64,000 nucleotides of DNA from Sulfurimicrobium sp964384915 (GCA_964384915.1 CAYLMA010000003.1:62001-126000); one strand, 5' to 3'. Counted from the stretch's first letter, positions 18,038-26,448 are shown. Program-made: numbers and translations. The notes: generated from the letters alone by a model not told the origin.

Positions 18038-18807
18038 CACCACACCTTCCACGGCGCCTTGCCTGAATCCCAGAGGGATTCCAGCAAATTCTTTTCCCGA
18101 AGCGTATCCATCGGCTGCCAGAAGCCAGTGTGCTCAAAGGCTCGCAACTGGTCATCGGCAGCCAGCTTCGCCATCGGCTCCAGTTCCCAGCTGGTATCAT
18201 CCCCGGCGATGGCGTCGATCACCCTGGGCGAGAGCACAAAGAATCCGCCATTGATCCAGCCGCCATCACCGCTGGGCTTCTCGTAAAACCCGCGCACCGC
18301 ATCGCCTTCCAGCGCCAGCGAGCCATAGCGTCCCGGTGGCTGCACCGCAGTCACTGTAGCCAGCTTGCCATGGGCCTTATGGAATGCAATGGCGGCCGTA
18401 ATATCCACATCCGCCACCCCATCGCCATAGGTAAAGCAAAATGCATCTTCGTCCTGCAGATAGGTGGCCACACGCTTTAAACGCCCTCCGGTCATGGTGT
18501 CGTCCCCCGTGTCCACCAGCGTCACCTTCCATGGTTCGGCATGTTTCTGATGCACCTCCATGCGGTTGTTGGCCATGTCGAACGTCACATCCGACATATG
18601 CAGAAAGTAATTGGCAAAATATTCCTTGATCTGGTAGCCCTTGTAGCCGCAGCAGATGACGAAATTGTTGACGCCATGGGCGGAATACATTTTGAGTATG
18701 TGCCATAAGATCGGTTTGCCGCCTATTTCGATCATCGGCTTGGGTTTGAGATGGGTTTCTTCGGAAATCCGGGTGCCGAGACCACCGGCGAGAATCACTG
18801 CTTGCAT
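18037..18807 (-). CDS. rfbF: Glucose-1-phosphate cytidylyltransferase
   Basis: 256 aa nucleotidyltransferase. Makes CDP-glucose from CTP and glucose-1-phosphate, the committed step for CDP-6-deoxyhexoses. The N-terminal LAGGLGTRISEETHLKPKPM is the NTP-binding signature; FCFTYGDGVADVD provides metal-binding Asp residues. The ATG at 18807 is preceded by AGGAGG nine bases upstream, the strongest RBS in the locus; the TTG one codon earlier is not needed. It is the first gene of the overlapping sugar operon. Confidence 0.93.
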   Translation of the reverse strand: MQAVILAGGLGTRISEETHLKPKPMIEIGGKPILWHILKMYSAHGVNNFVICCGYKGYQIKEYFANYFLHMSDVTFDMANNRMEVHQKHAEPWKVTLVDTGDDTMTGGRLKRVATYLQDEDAFCFTYGDGVADVDITAAIAFHKAHGKLATVTAVQPPGRYGSLALEGDAVRGFYEKPSGDGGWINGGFFVLSPRVIDAIAGDDTSWELEPMAKLAADDQLRAFEHTGFWQPMDTLREKNLLESLWDSGKAPWKVW

Positions 18808-19053
18808 CAAAATCCCTCCTAATTTTTTATCTCAGATTGGCCCCTGGTCAAGGCGTTGTGGGATTGGTAGTGAATTTGATGTGACGCTATAACGTCCCAT
18901 ACATGGATATGTCGGCATTCTTTCACAGACTTATCTCTGCGCACAGCCCTTGGCCGTTTTTTCGAACATCGCCCGAAACAAGTTCTGCATGCGGGCGCGC
19001 ATGGTTTTGGAGGCCATTGGGATTTGGCGGCGTTGAATGGACAAGCACTTGCA

Positions 19054-19082
19054 TTATGCGCTCTCTCAAGGCTTGCTATAAA
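19054..19082 (+). promoter_or_regulatory. Candidate extended -10 promoter for the small gene/rmuC
   Basis: TGC-TATAAA (19074-19082) is an extended -10. The -35 region 17 bases upstream is weak. The remaining gene-free stretch 18808-19177 otherwise shows only the hairpin listed next and no convincing rfbF promoter. Confidence 0.4.
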
Positions 19083-19090
19083 ATAACCAA

Positions 19091-19146
19091 ATTGAATAGC
19101 CAGGGCTGAACCGGCGGCCGCATTGCCAAATCGCGGCTGGCTCAAT
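19091..19146 (+). other. Leader hairpin upstream of small ORF
   Basis: Nested inverted repeats lie between the candidate promoter and the small gene: ATTG...CAAT at the ends, AGCCAG (19098-19103) with CTGGCT (19137-19142), and GCCGC (19117-19121) with GCGGC (19133-19137). It would fold in the 5' leader just before the ribosome binding site. Function unknown. Confidence 0.35.
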
Positions 19147-19177
19147 GACGGCAGTTATTGATTTTGAGGGGGATGCA

Positions 19178-19411
19178 ATGCCTATTTCAGCATCATCCGG
19201 ACATTACACCGCGTTGATTCCCATTTTTGCGGCCACCGACCCGGTTGGCGGTCTGGACCATTCCCTTCCTGTGCATCCAGATGATGGGCGTTCCAAGTCC
19301 CTTGAATATTGGGAAGAGCAGCTGCACAAGCGCAAACCCAACAAACAGAAGCCACAAGCCCCAGCAGAAAAGCCACACGACCCCAGCCGCCAGATCGACG
19401 ATTTTGCCTGA
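19178..19411 (+). CDS. Small protein of unknown function (77 aa)
   Basis: I do not recognise it. The ATG at 19178 has an excellent GAGGGGG five bases upstream, which is the main reason to call it; an ATG at 19145 in the same frame lacks one. The protein has a moderately hydrophobic N-terminal third (YTALIPIFAATDP), then an acidic segment and a basic Lys/Pro/Gln-rich tail ending QIDDFA. No signal peptide or metal motif is visible. It sits 54 bp ahead of rmuC on the same strand and may be cotranscribed. Confidence 0.5.
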   Translation: MPISASSGHYTALIPIFAATDPVGGLDHSLPVHPDDGRSKSLEYWEEQLHKRKPNKQKPQAPAEKPHDPSRQIDDFA

Positions 19412-19465
19412 CCACTGGGACGGCCCGTATTGCCGTTGGGTTATACTCCCCGGCGGGAGAAAAAC

Positions 19466-20860
19466 ATGCTCGAAATTCTGATTGCCGTACTGATAATTTT
19501 CATTTTGCTGGCCTCGCTGTGGGTCGGAATCAAGCTTGGCGGGCTGACCCGCTCGCAGCATGAACTGCCGGATTATATTTCCCAGGTTCTTGAAGAGAAA
19601 CACCGCGCCATGCTGACCGATCTGCATGACGGCCTGGCGAAGCAGGGTGACCGCATGAATCATGCCTTGCTGGAAAGCTCGGAGCGCCTGCGCGAAATTG
19701 TTGCGCAGGAGCTGAAGCTGACCCGCGACGCCATGCAGTCCCTGCAGCTGGCGCAGAACGACAGCCTGGCGCAGACGCGCGAGGCCTTGCTGAAGCAGCT
19801 GGCGGAACTGAACGTTCAGTTGCAGGGCAAGCAGGATGCCATGCGCGCCGAGGTGATCGCCAAGACCATGCAGACCCTGGCGGAGCAGGGCAGGGCGGAC
19901 CAGGAGCTGATCCAGACCACGATGAAAAACAGCACCGGGCAGCTGGTGGCGACCATCGAGGGCCTGAGCAAGACCGTGGACGGCCGGCTGCAGGAAATCA
20001 GCGGCAAGGTGACGGAACGCCTGGACGAGGGCTTCAAAAAGACCAACGAGACTTTCGCCAATGTGATGGCGCGGCTGGCGACCATCGACGAGGCGCAGAA
20101 GAAGATCGACGGCCTCACCACCAATGTCGTCAGCCTGCAGGAACTGCTGGGCGACAAGCGCTCGCGCGGGGCCTTCGGCGAGGTGCAGCTGGAAAACCTG
20201 ATCCGCAACATCCTGCCGCCCACCATGTATGCCATGCAGTACACCCTGTCCACCGGCAGCCGGGTGGATTGCGCCTTGTTCCTGCCAGAGCCCACCGGCA
20301 CGGTGGCGGTGGATTCCAAGTTCCCGCTCGAGAACTACCACAAGATGTTCACGCCGGGCGTCAGCGAAGCTGATCGCATGGTGGCGCAGAAGCAATTCAA
20401 GGCGGACATAAAAAAGCACGTGGACGATATCGCGAGCAAGTACATCATCGCCAACGAGACCTCGGACGGCGCGGTGATGTTCGTGCCCGCCGAGGCGGTA
20501 TTCGCCGAAATCCACGCCTACCACCCGGAAGTGGTGGATTACGCCATGAGCAAGCGGGTGTGGATCGTTTCGCCCACCACCATGATGGCGGTACTGAACA
20601 CCGCCCGCGCGGTGATGAAGGACGTGGAAACGCGCAAGCAGGTGCACATCATCAAGGATGCGCTCAACAAGCTGGGCAAGGAATTCGAGCGCTTCGACAC
20701 GCGCATGAAGAAACTCGCCGACCACATCCGCCTGGCGCACGACGATGCCGTGGAAGTGCATACCACGAGCAAGAAGATCAGCGACCGCTTCCGCAAGATC
20801 GAGGCGGTGGAACTGGAGCATCCGCAGCAGGGTGTGCTGGAGGTGCTTGAAGGGGATTAA
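19466..20860 (+). CDS. rmuC: DNA recombination protein RmuC
   Basis: 464 aa. An N-terminal membrane-spanning helix (about residues 3-22, LEILIAVLIIFILLASLWVG) is followed by a long coiled coil (about 40-210). The nuclease-like RmuC domain follows (about 215-420) and includes RGAFGEVQLE and VDSKFPLENY. RmuC limits inversions at short inverted repeats in E. coli; the biochemistry is not fully known. The start at 19466 is supported by GGGAG eight bases upstream. It converges with ald, with only two bases between stops and no terminator visible. Confidence 0.9.
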   Translation: MLEILIAVLIIFILLASLWVGIKLGGLTRSQHELPDYISQVLEEKHRAMLTDLHDGLAKQGDRMNHALLESSERLREIVAQELKLTRDAMQSLQLAQNDSLAQTREALLKQLAELNVQLQGKQDAMRAEVIAKTMQTLAEQGRADQELIQTTMKNSTGQLVATIEGLSKTVDGRLQEISGKVTERLDEGFKKTNETFANVMARLATIDEAQKKIDGLTTNVVSLQELLGDKRSRGAFGEVQLENLIRNILPPTMYAMQYTLSTGSRVDCALFLPEPTGTVAVDSKFPLENYHKMFTPGVSEADRMVAQKQFKADIKKHVDDIASKYIIANETSDGAVMFVPAEAVFAEIHAYHPEVVDYAMSKRVWIVSPTTMMAVLNTARAVMKDVETRKQVHIIKDALNKLGKEFERFDTRMKKLADHIRLAHDDAVEVHTTSKKISDRFRKIEAVELEHPQQGVLEVLEGD

Positions 20861-20862
20861 GT

Positions 20863-21966
20863 CTAGGGCTGGTAGGGTTGGTACTCGTAGCCCAGATCGG
20901 CGGCTACGTTGGGATGGGTCACCTGCCCGAGATGCAGATTGAGCCCGTTCATCAATCCCATATCCTCCCTCATGGCTTCCCGGTAACCGAGGCTGGCGAG
21001 CTTCAGCGCGTAGGGCAGGGTGGCATGAGTAAGCGCCTGGGTCGATGTGCGCGCGCAGGCGGCGGGCATGTTGGTGACGCAGTAGTGCACTACGCCCGAC
21101 TCGATATAGGTGGGCTGCGAATGCGTGGTCGGATGCGAGGTTTCGGCGCAGCCGCCCTGGTCGATGCTGACATCAACCAGCACCGATCCGGGGTGCATTT
21201 TTTCCACCAGTTCGCGGCCGATGAGCTTGGGCGCGCGCTTGCCGGGAATCAGTATGGAGCCGACTACCAGGTCCGCATCAGCGACCAGCGCATCGATGGC
21301 GCCGGCTTGCGAATAACAGGTCTTGAGCCGGCCGCCGAAAACATCGTCCAGATAGCGCAGGCGATTCAGGCTGATATCCACAATCGTGACGTCCGCGCCC
21401 AGTCCCAGCGCCATTTTGGCGGCTTCGGTGCCGACCGTCCCGGCGCCGAGTATCACCACCTTGCCCGGCATGACGCCAGGCACCCCGCCCAGCAGCACGC
21501 CGCTGCCGCCATGATTCATCTGCAGGCTGGTCGCACCCGCCTGAATCGCGATCCGGCCCGCGACCTCGGACATCGGGGTGAGCAGGGGCAGGCGCCCTTG
21601 CGTGTCGGTGACGGTCTCGTAGGCGATGCCGATGATCTTGCGTTCCACCAGCTGGCGCGTCAGTTCAGCATCTGCGGCGAGGTGCAGGTAGGTGAAGAGG
21701 ATCTGGCCTTCCCGGAGCAGCCCGATCTCGGCAGGCTGAGGTTCCTTGATCTTGATCACCATGGGGCAGGCGAAGGCTTCCGCCGCCGTTGGCACGACTT
21801 GCGCGCCGGCGGCGGCATAGCGTTCATCTGCATAGCCTATCGCAGCACCCGCGCGGGTTTCCACTCTTATCTCATGGCCGGCATCGACCAGGGCGCGAAC
21901 GCCTGTCGGGGTCAGCCCGACGCGGAATTCGTGATCCTTGATTTCTTTCGGAACGCCGATGATCAT
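20863..21966 (-). CDS. ald: Alanine dehydrogenase
   Basis: 367 aa. NAD-dependent oxidative deamination of L-alanine to pyruvate and ammonium, or the reverse. N-terminal MIIGVPKEIKDHEFRVGLTP, the conserved MSEVAGRIAIQAGA, NAD-binding VILGAGTVGTEAAKMALGLG, and VDVSIDQGGC near the C-terminal half are all family signatures. The ATG at 21966 lies two bases after the pyrD stop with GAGGAAA as its RBS, so the two genes form a coupled pair. Confidence 0.95.
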   Translation of the reverse strand: MIIGVPKEIKDHEFRVGLTPTGVRALVDAGHEIRVETRAGAAIGYADERYAAAGAQVVPTAAEAFACPMVIKIKEPQPAEIGLLREGQILFTYLHLAADAELTRQLVERKIIGIAYETVTDTQGRLPLLTPMSEVAGRIAIQAGATSLQMNHGGSGVLLGGVPGVMPGKVVILGAGTVGTEAAKMALGLGADVTIVDISLNRLRYLDDVFGGRLKTCYSQAGAIDALVADADLVVGSILIPGKRAPKLIGRELVEKMHPGSVLVDVSIDQGGCAETSHPTTHSQPTYIESGVVHYCVTNMPAACARTSTQALTHATLPYALKLASLGYREAMREDMGLMNGLNLHLGQVTHPNVAADLGYEYQPYQP

Positions 21967-21968
21967 GG

Positions 21969-22979
21969 TCAAATTTCCTCGCACGCTTCCCGGATCAGTT
22001 CCGGGCCGCGATAGATGAAGCCGCTGTAGAACTGCACCAGGCTGGCGCCGGCGAGGATTTTTTCCTTCGCATCCAGGCCGCTCATGATGCCGCCCACGCC
22101 GATGATGGGGATTTTTCCGCCCAGCGCGAGGCTGAGCTGTTTCACCACGCTGGTGGATCTGGCGCGCACCGGCGCGCCGGAGAGACCGCCGGCTTCTTCG
22201 CCGTGGGGCAGCCCGGCCACGCCTTCGCGCGACAAAGTGGTGTTGGTGGCGATCACGCCCTCGATCCGGTATTTGAGCAGCAATTCGGCGATTTCGATCA
22301 CTTGCTCGGTCTCCAGGTCGGGCGCGATTTTCAGCGCCAGGGGGACGTGCTTCCCATATGTCTGCGTGAGTTTGCCCTGCTCGTTCTTGAGCGCGTCGAG
22401 CAGGGCGTCAAGCTCGCTCGATTGCTGCAATTGGCGCAGGTTCTTGGTGTTGGGCGAGGAAATGTTGACCGTGACGTAGCCGGCATGGAGGTAAACCTTG
22501 CGTAGGCAGGTGAGGTAGTCGTCTGCTGCGCGCTCGATCGGCGTGTCGAAATTCTTGCCGATGTTGATGCCGAGGATGCCGCGATATTTCGCCTGCCTGA
22601 CGTTCTCGATCAGCTTGTCCACGCCATCGTTGTTGAACCCCATGCGGTTGATGATGGCCTGTGCCTCCGGGATGCGGAACAGGCGCGGTTTGGGGTTGCC
22701 GGGCTGGGGGCGGGGCGTGATGGTGCCGATTTCGATGAAGCCGAAGCCGAGCGCCGCCAGCGCGTCGATGTAATCGCCATTCTTGTCCAGTCCGGCCGCC
22801 AGGCCGACCGGGTTGGGAAAGTCTATGCCCATGACGCGGCGCGGTTTTTCGGGAACAGGGTAAGCCAGCAGTTTGATCAGCCCCAGGCGCTGGGCGGTCT
22901 TCATGCCCTCCATGCCAAGGTGATGGGCGGATTCGGCGTCCATGCTGAAGAACACGGAGCGTAACAGGGAATAGAGCAT
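21969..22979 (-). CDS. pyrD: Dihydroorotate dehydrogenase (quinone), class 2
   Basis: 336 aa, the usual length for class 2 enzymes, with the amphipathic N-terminal helix (LYSLLRSVFFSMDAESAHH) that docks on the membrane and accepts ubiquinone. PNPVGLAAGLDKNGDYIDA, GTITPRPQPGNP and VNISSPNT are FMN/orotate site signatures. The catalytic base Ser of class 2 is in the ISSPNT segment. Fourth step of pyrimidine synthesis. Confidence 0.96.
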   Translation of the reverse strand: MLYSLLRSVFFSMDAESAHHLGMEGMKTAQRLGLIKLLAYPVPEKPRRVMGIDFPNPVGLAAGLDKNGDYIDALAALGFGFIEIGTITPRPQPGNPKPRLFRIPEAQAIINRMGFNNDGVDKLIENVRQAKYRGILGINIGKNFDTPIERAADDYLTCLRKVYLHAGYVTVNISSPNTKNLRQLQQSSELDALLDALKNEQGKLTQTYGKHVPLALKIAPDLETEQVIEIAELLLKYRIEGVIATNTTLSREGVAGLPHGEEAGGLSGAPVRARSTSVVKQLSLALGGKIPIIGVGGIMSGLDAKEKILAGASLVQFYSGFIYRGPELIREACEEI

Positions 22980-23006
22980 GCGTTGTTAGTCCTGGAAAAA
23001 ACGGTT

Positions 23007-23148
23007 AACCACGGAGTGCATGGAGCAAAAACCAACCCTAACCCCCCTCAATCCCCCCTTGTCAGGGGGGAGGCGTGACCCCTCCCCTGACAAGGGGAGG
23101 CCGGGAGGGGTTTTGGCTTTCTCAGTGCCCTCCGTGTTCTCCGTGGTT
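23007..23148. repeat. MITE-like palindromic intergenic element
   Basis: Outer inverted ends AACCACGGAG (23007-23016) and CTCCGTGGTT (23139-23148). Inside are two C/G-rich arms containing CCCCTTGTCAGGGG and CCCCTGACAAGGGG that are reverse complements. No ORF. The whole 140 bp could fold into one long hairpin. It sits between pyrD and the DUF3530 gene. Confidence 0.75.
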
Positions 23149-23162
23149 TCGAATTAAGTTTT

Positions 23163-23939
23163 TTAATGTAATTTAAGCTGGTCGAGCCACCCGGTTACGG
23201 CTTTGACCAGGTCGCCGTTGCGGTCATGGAAGTAATGGTCGGCGCCTGGGACCATGATTTGACGTGATTGCGGGTTGCCCGCCTTGCGCATTGCCGCGAG
23301 GCGTTCGGGCGCCATGTTCAGTACCTGGGGGTATTCCGCGCCGCCATAAATATCCAGCACCGGCACGTGCATTTTGGCCAGTGGAAATGCTTCCTTCATC
23401 GGTTGCCCGTAGTCGGTCGCGCCCATGCCGATGCCGACATAGGCATTAATGTCCTTGTCGCCCTGGCGCGCCACCCAGTGCATGGCCATGTGGGCGCCGC
23501 AACTGTGGGCGACGAGCACGATATTTTTGACCCCGGTGTCGCGCAGGTAAGCGATGGCTGCGTTGATGCGTGGACCGGCTTCTGCAAATAGCGGAACATA
23601 GTCGTTGTATTTTGCATCCTTCTCCAGCACCGGCAATTGCAGTGACAGCGTGTGCCATCCGCTGGCCGGCAGTGCCGTGCGCAGGGGGGCAACCACATCG
23701 GCCCAGTCCGGGTGCATGCCACGGCCATGCAGGATGATGGCAGCGCCGCGTGCATGACGCTGGGTGGTCGGCGTGTAAATGGAAAGGAAGGGGTGCCTGT
23801 TTGCCTCAAGCCAGACGGGCTCTCCCTCGACTATCATGTCCACGATTTCATCCGCGAGGCGTTTTTCGCGCACCAGATCGGAGGCCGTGGCGGGCAGGGC
23901 AAAAAAGGCGAGATAAAGGATAAGTAGTAATTTGAGCAT
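23163..23939 (-). CDS. Exported alpha/beta-hydrolase, DUF3530-like
   Basis: 258 aa. Signal peptide at residues 1-19 (LKLLLILYLAFFALPATA), then an alpha/beta-hydrolase fold: IILHGRGMHPDW as oxyanion strand, VAHSCGAHMAM as nucleophile elbow (Ser in HSCG), and DHYFHDRN as the candidate catalytic His region. The substrate is unknown; the product is probably periplasmic. The ATG at 23939 is only six bases downstream of a good -10, so the mRNA may be leaderless. It diverges from amt. Confidence 0.75.
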   Translation of the reverse strand: MLKLLLILYLAFFALPATASDLVREKRLADEIVDMIVEGEPVWLEANRHPFLSIYTPTTQRHARGAAIILHGRGMHPDWADVVAPLRTALPASGWHTLSLQLPVLEKDAKYNDYVPLFAEAGPRINAAIAYLRDTGVKNIVLVAHSCGAHMAMHWVARQGDKDINAYVGIGMGATDYGQPMKEAFPLAKMHVPVLDIYGGAEYPQVLNMAPERLAAMRKAGNPQSRQIMVPGADHYFHDRNGDLVKAVTGWLDQLKLH

Positions 23940-23945
23940 GTGTTA

Positions 23946-23974
23946 AGTATGGAGAAGGGGCGCAGAGTTGACAA
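23946..23974 (-). promoter_or_regulatory. Sigma-70 promoter of the DUF3530 hydrolase, possibly leaderless
   Basis: -35 TTGTCA (23974-23969), 17-bp spacer, -10 CATACT (23951-23946). The ATG at 23939 lies where transcription should begin. Confidence 0.6.
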
Positions 23975-23983
23975 GATATGCGA

Positions 23984-24000
23984 TGACTCGTTGTGGTGCG
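23984..24000 (+). promoter_or_regulatory. Second NtrC-like site (half-conserved)
   Basis: TGACTCGTTGTGGTGCG matches the right half (GGTGC) of the NtrC consensus and part of the left half. Its centre is 30 bp from the better site at 24014-24030. Confidence 0.45.
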
Positions 24001-24013
24001 TAATATTTTCAAA

Positions 24014-24030
24014 TGCACATAATTGGTGCG
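24014..24030 (+). promoter_or_regulatory. NtrC-like enhancer site upstream of amt
   Basis: TGCACATAATTGGTGCG compares well with the 17-bp NtrC consensus TGCACYAAAATGGTGCA: both arms TGCAC and GGTGC are exact. It is about 98 bp upstream of the predicted sigma-54 start site. Confidence 0.65.
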
Positions 24031-24093
24031 TTCCGCGCTCATTGTTGCGAAGCAAAGTTAAAAAATCCACATAAAATCAATTGCAATGAAATG

Positions 24094-24109
24094 TGGAATG
24101 ATTCGTGCT
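24094..24109 (+). promoter_or_regulatory. Sigma-54 (-24/-12) promoter of amt
   Basis: TGG at 24094-24096 and GC at 24107-24108 are separated by exactly 10 bases, as sigma-54 holoenzyme requires. The predicted start is near 24120, 24 bases before the amt ATG. The -12 box is GTGC, not TTGC, so it is a moderate match. Confidence 0.6.
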
Positions 24110-24143
24110 TGATTTGCGACGATAAAATTCTGGAGAAATTCTG

Positions 24144-25340
24144 ATGGGAAATCTGAATGCGGGTGGCGATGTGCTGTTCATTCTGCTCGGCGCAATCATG
24201 GTGCTGGCCATGCACGCCGGGTTTGCCTTTCTTGAGCTGGGCACGGTGCGCAAGAAGAACCAGGTGAATGCACTGGTGAAGATCCTGACCGATTTTTCCA
24301 TTTCCACGATTGCCTATTTTTTCATCGGCTACAGCATTGCCTATGGCGTGAATTTCTTTTCCGGCGCTGAAGCGCTGGTGCAAAAAAGCGGTTACGAACT
24401 GGTCAAGTTCTTTTTCCTCCTGACTTTCGCCGCCGCCATTCCGGCCATTGTTTCCGGCGGTATTGCCGAGCGTGCCAGGTTTAATCCCCAGCTGGCGGCA
24501 ACTTTCATTCTGGTGGGTTTCGTCTATCCCTTTTTTGAGGGCATTGTCTGGAATCATCACTTTGGCGTGCAGGACTGGCTTAAATCAGCATTTGGCGCGG
24601 AGTTCCATGATTTTGCCGGCTCCGTGGTGGTGCATGCAATGGGCGGCTGGATCGCGTTGCCTGCAGTGCTGCTGCTGGGCGCCCGGCGTGGCCGTTACAA
24701 CAAGGATGGCATGATGGCGGCGCATCCGCCCTCGAACATCCCCTTTCTCGCCCTGGGCGCATGGATTCTGACCGTGGGCTGGTTCGGCTTCAATGTCATG
24801 TCGGCGCAAACCCTCTCCGCCATCAGCGGCCTGGTCGCGGTGAACTCGCTCATGGCCATGGTGGGCGGAACCCTTGCGGCACTGGTGGTGGGCAAGAACG
24901 ACCCCGGCTTCGTGCACAACGGCCCCCTGGCGGGTTTGGTTGCGGTATGCGCGGGCTCCGACCTGATGCATCCGCTGGGCGCCTTGGCGACCGGCTTGGT
25001 GGCCGGGGCGCTGTTTGTATGGATGTTCATGCAAACGCAGAACAAGTGGAAAATCGACGATGTGCTGGGTGTGTGGCCGCTGCATGGCTTGTGCGGCGCA
25101 TGGGGCGGCATTGCCGCCGGAATTTTCGGCCTCCAGGCGCTGGGCGGCATCGGCGGCGTGAGCTTCGCATCCCAGTTGATCGGTACCTTGCTCGGCATCT
25201 CGATTGCGCTGGCAGGTGGCTTTGCTGTGTATGGGCTGCTCAAAAAGGCCGTCGGCATCCGCCTGGATGCAGAAGAGGAATTCAACGGCGCCGACTTGTC
25301 CATTCACAAAATTTCGGCAACGCCCGAGGGCGAGGTTTAA
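24144..25340 (+). CDS. amt: Ammonium transporter
   Basis: 398 aa with about 11 membrane helices and no cleaved signal. Conserved Amt/Rh segments include FAFLELGTVRKKN, GGIAERARF, DFAGSVVVHAMGGW (with a pore His) and VWPLHGLCGAWGG (with the second pore His). It takes up ammonium across the inner membrane. The ATG at 24144 has GGAG eight bases upstream. Upstream sigma-54 and NtrC-like sites indicate induction under nitrogen limitation. No glnK lies next to it. The 266-bp stretch after it holds no clear gene. Confidence 0.95.
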   Translation: MGNLNAGGDVLFILLGAIMVLAMHAGFAFLELGTVRKKNQVNALVKILTDFSISTIAYFFIGYSIAYGVNFFSGAEALVQKSGYELVKFFFLLTFAAAIPAIVSGGIAERARFNPQLAATFILVGFVYPFFEGIVWNHHFGVQDWLKSAFGAEFHDFAGSVVVHAMGGWIALPAVLLLGARRGRYNKDGMMAAHPPSNIPFLALGAWILTVGWFGFNVMSAQTLSAISGLVAVNSLMAMVGGTLAALVVGKNDPGFVHNGPLAGLVAVCAGSDLMHPLGALATGLVAGALFVWMFMQTQNKWKIDDVLGVWPLHGLCGAWGGIAAGIFGLQALGGIGGVSFASQLIGTLLGISIALAGGFAVYGLLKKAVGIRLDAEEEFNGADLSIHKISATPEGEV

Positions 25341-25606
25341 TAGCGCGCCGGCAGGGATGGGAGAAATGCCCGCCCTGAATTAAAAAACTCAAATAATCAT
25401 CAAGACAGGGTTGCATGGCAACCTTGCCTTCGGTGATGCCCCATGTCTTTCCCGCACGCCACCCGGCAGGCATCGCTTTACGTTATACGATCTGCGATAA
25501 AAAAAGAGTAATATGTCATTTGACTGGCGGCTGTGGTGGCCGCTGGTTTCCATTCTAGTCAAAGCCATCCGTAACTCAATGGAATTGAACCGCGGGGAGC
25601 AAGTTC

Positions 25607-26448
25607 GTGAAGCTGCATGCATTCGTCGCAATGCCCTTCGGCATCAAGCGCGATAGCGAGGGAAACACGATCGATTTCAACCGTGTTTATGCTGAACTGA
25701 TCAAACCTTCGCTTGAAACTACCGGTCTGGACGTTTTTCGCGCTGACGAAGAATGCCGGGCTGGTGGCACCTGGGCGCAACTAAAATGACCGGGGATCTC
25801 GATTTTCGCCCCGAAAACGTCGAGGCCGGCGCCTCCACTTTTGGCCGCGCCCTGCAAAAACTCCACAAGCCTGAAGACCAACGGCAGCCGCGCCAGGTAT
25901 TCCTGTTCAGCGGCCACATGATCGACACGCCGGATCGCCCTACGCCACGCTTCCCACCGGAGAAGGAATCCATCGCTGCGCAGAAGATCGCCGAGGCCCT
26001 GGACCAACTCGGCGCCGGCCCGGACGACCTCGCGCTCACTCAGGGCGCCTGCGGTGGCGACCTCCTGTTCACCGAGGCCTGCCAGCAGCGCGGCGTGAAG
26101 GTGCACTGGCTGCAACCGTTTCCCGAGCCGGATTTTATCCGGAAATCCGTGGTGCCTGGCGGCGAGGCATGGCGCAAGCGCTATCTCGCCGCCAAGGCCA
26201 GACTCGCCGCACCCATCCGTTCAATACCGGGTGAATTGGACGGACTGCTACCGCAAACCGACCCCTATGAGCGCTGCAATCTCTGGCTGCTCTACACCGC
26301 GCTCGCCTGTGGCGAGGACAAGGTGCGCTTCATCTGTCTGTGGAACGGCGGTGGCGGGGCCGGGCCGGGGGGAACGGAGCATATGTACAACGAAGTGAAA
26401 CGCAGGACGGGGCGGGTAGCGTGGATCGATACCCGTACATTATGGTGA
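25607..26448 (+). pseudogene. Decayed TRAFs-binding/SLOG-type conflict gene
   Basis: A GTG at 25607 (GGGGAG upstream) begins a peptide with HAFVAMPFG...VYAELIKPSLE and FRADEE, the start of a nucleotide-binding/TIR-like domain seen in large bacterial TRAFs-binding (DUF4071) proteins. It stops at 25789 after 60 codons. The next frame resumes with a C-terminal-type domain: ALQKLHKPEDQRQPRQ, FLFSGHMIDTPDRP and LTQGACGGDLLFTEAC (SLOG-like), ending at 26448. From my knowledge of the family, several hundred residues between these parts are missing. I read this as an internal deletion plus frameshift. The C-terminal piece could be translated from ATG 25786, but no RBS is visible. Confidence 0.65.

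Noticed and set aside
18821..18860. TTGACC...TAAAAA as the rfbF promoter
   Set aside because: Its start site would fall inside the Shine-Dalgarno sequence, leaving no room for the ribosome.
19193..20821. 542-codon open frame antisense to rmuC
   Set aside because: Low-complexity His/Gln/Leu-rich translation and exact coincidence with rmuC; an artefact of GC-biased codon use.
25409..25423. GGTTGC-ATG-GCAACC hairpin after amt as terminator
   Set aside because: Three-base loop and no T-run; not convincing as an intrinsic terminator.
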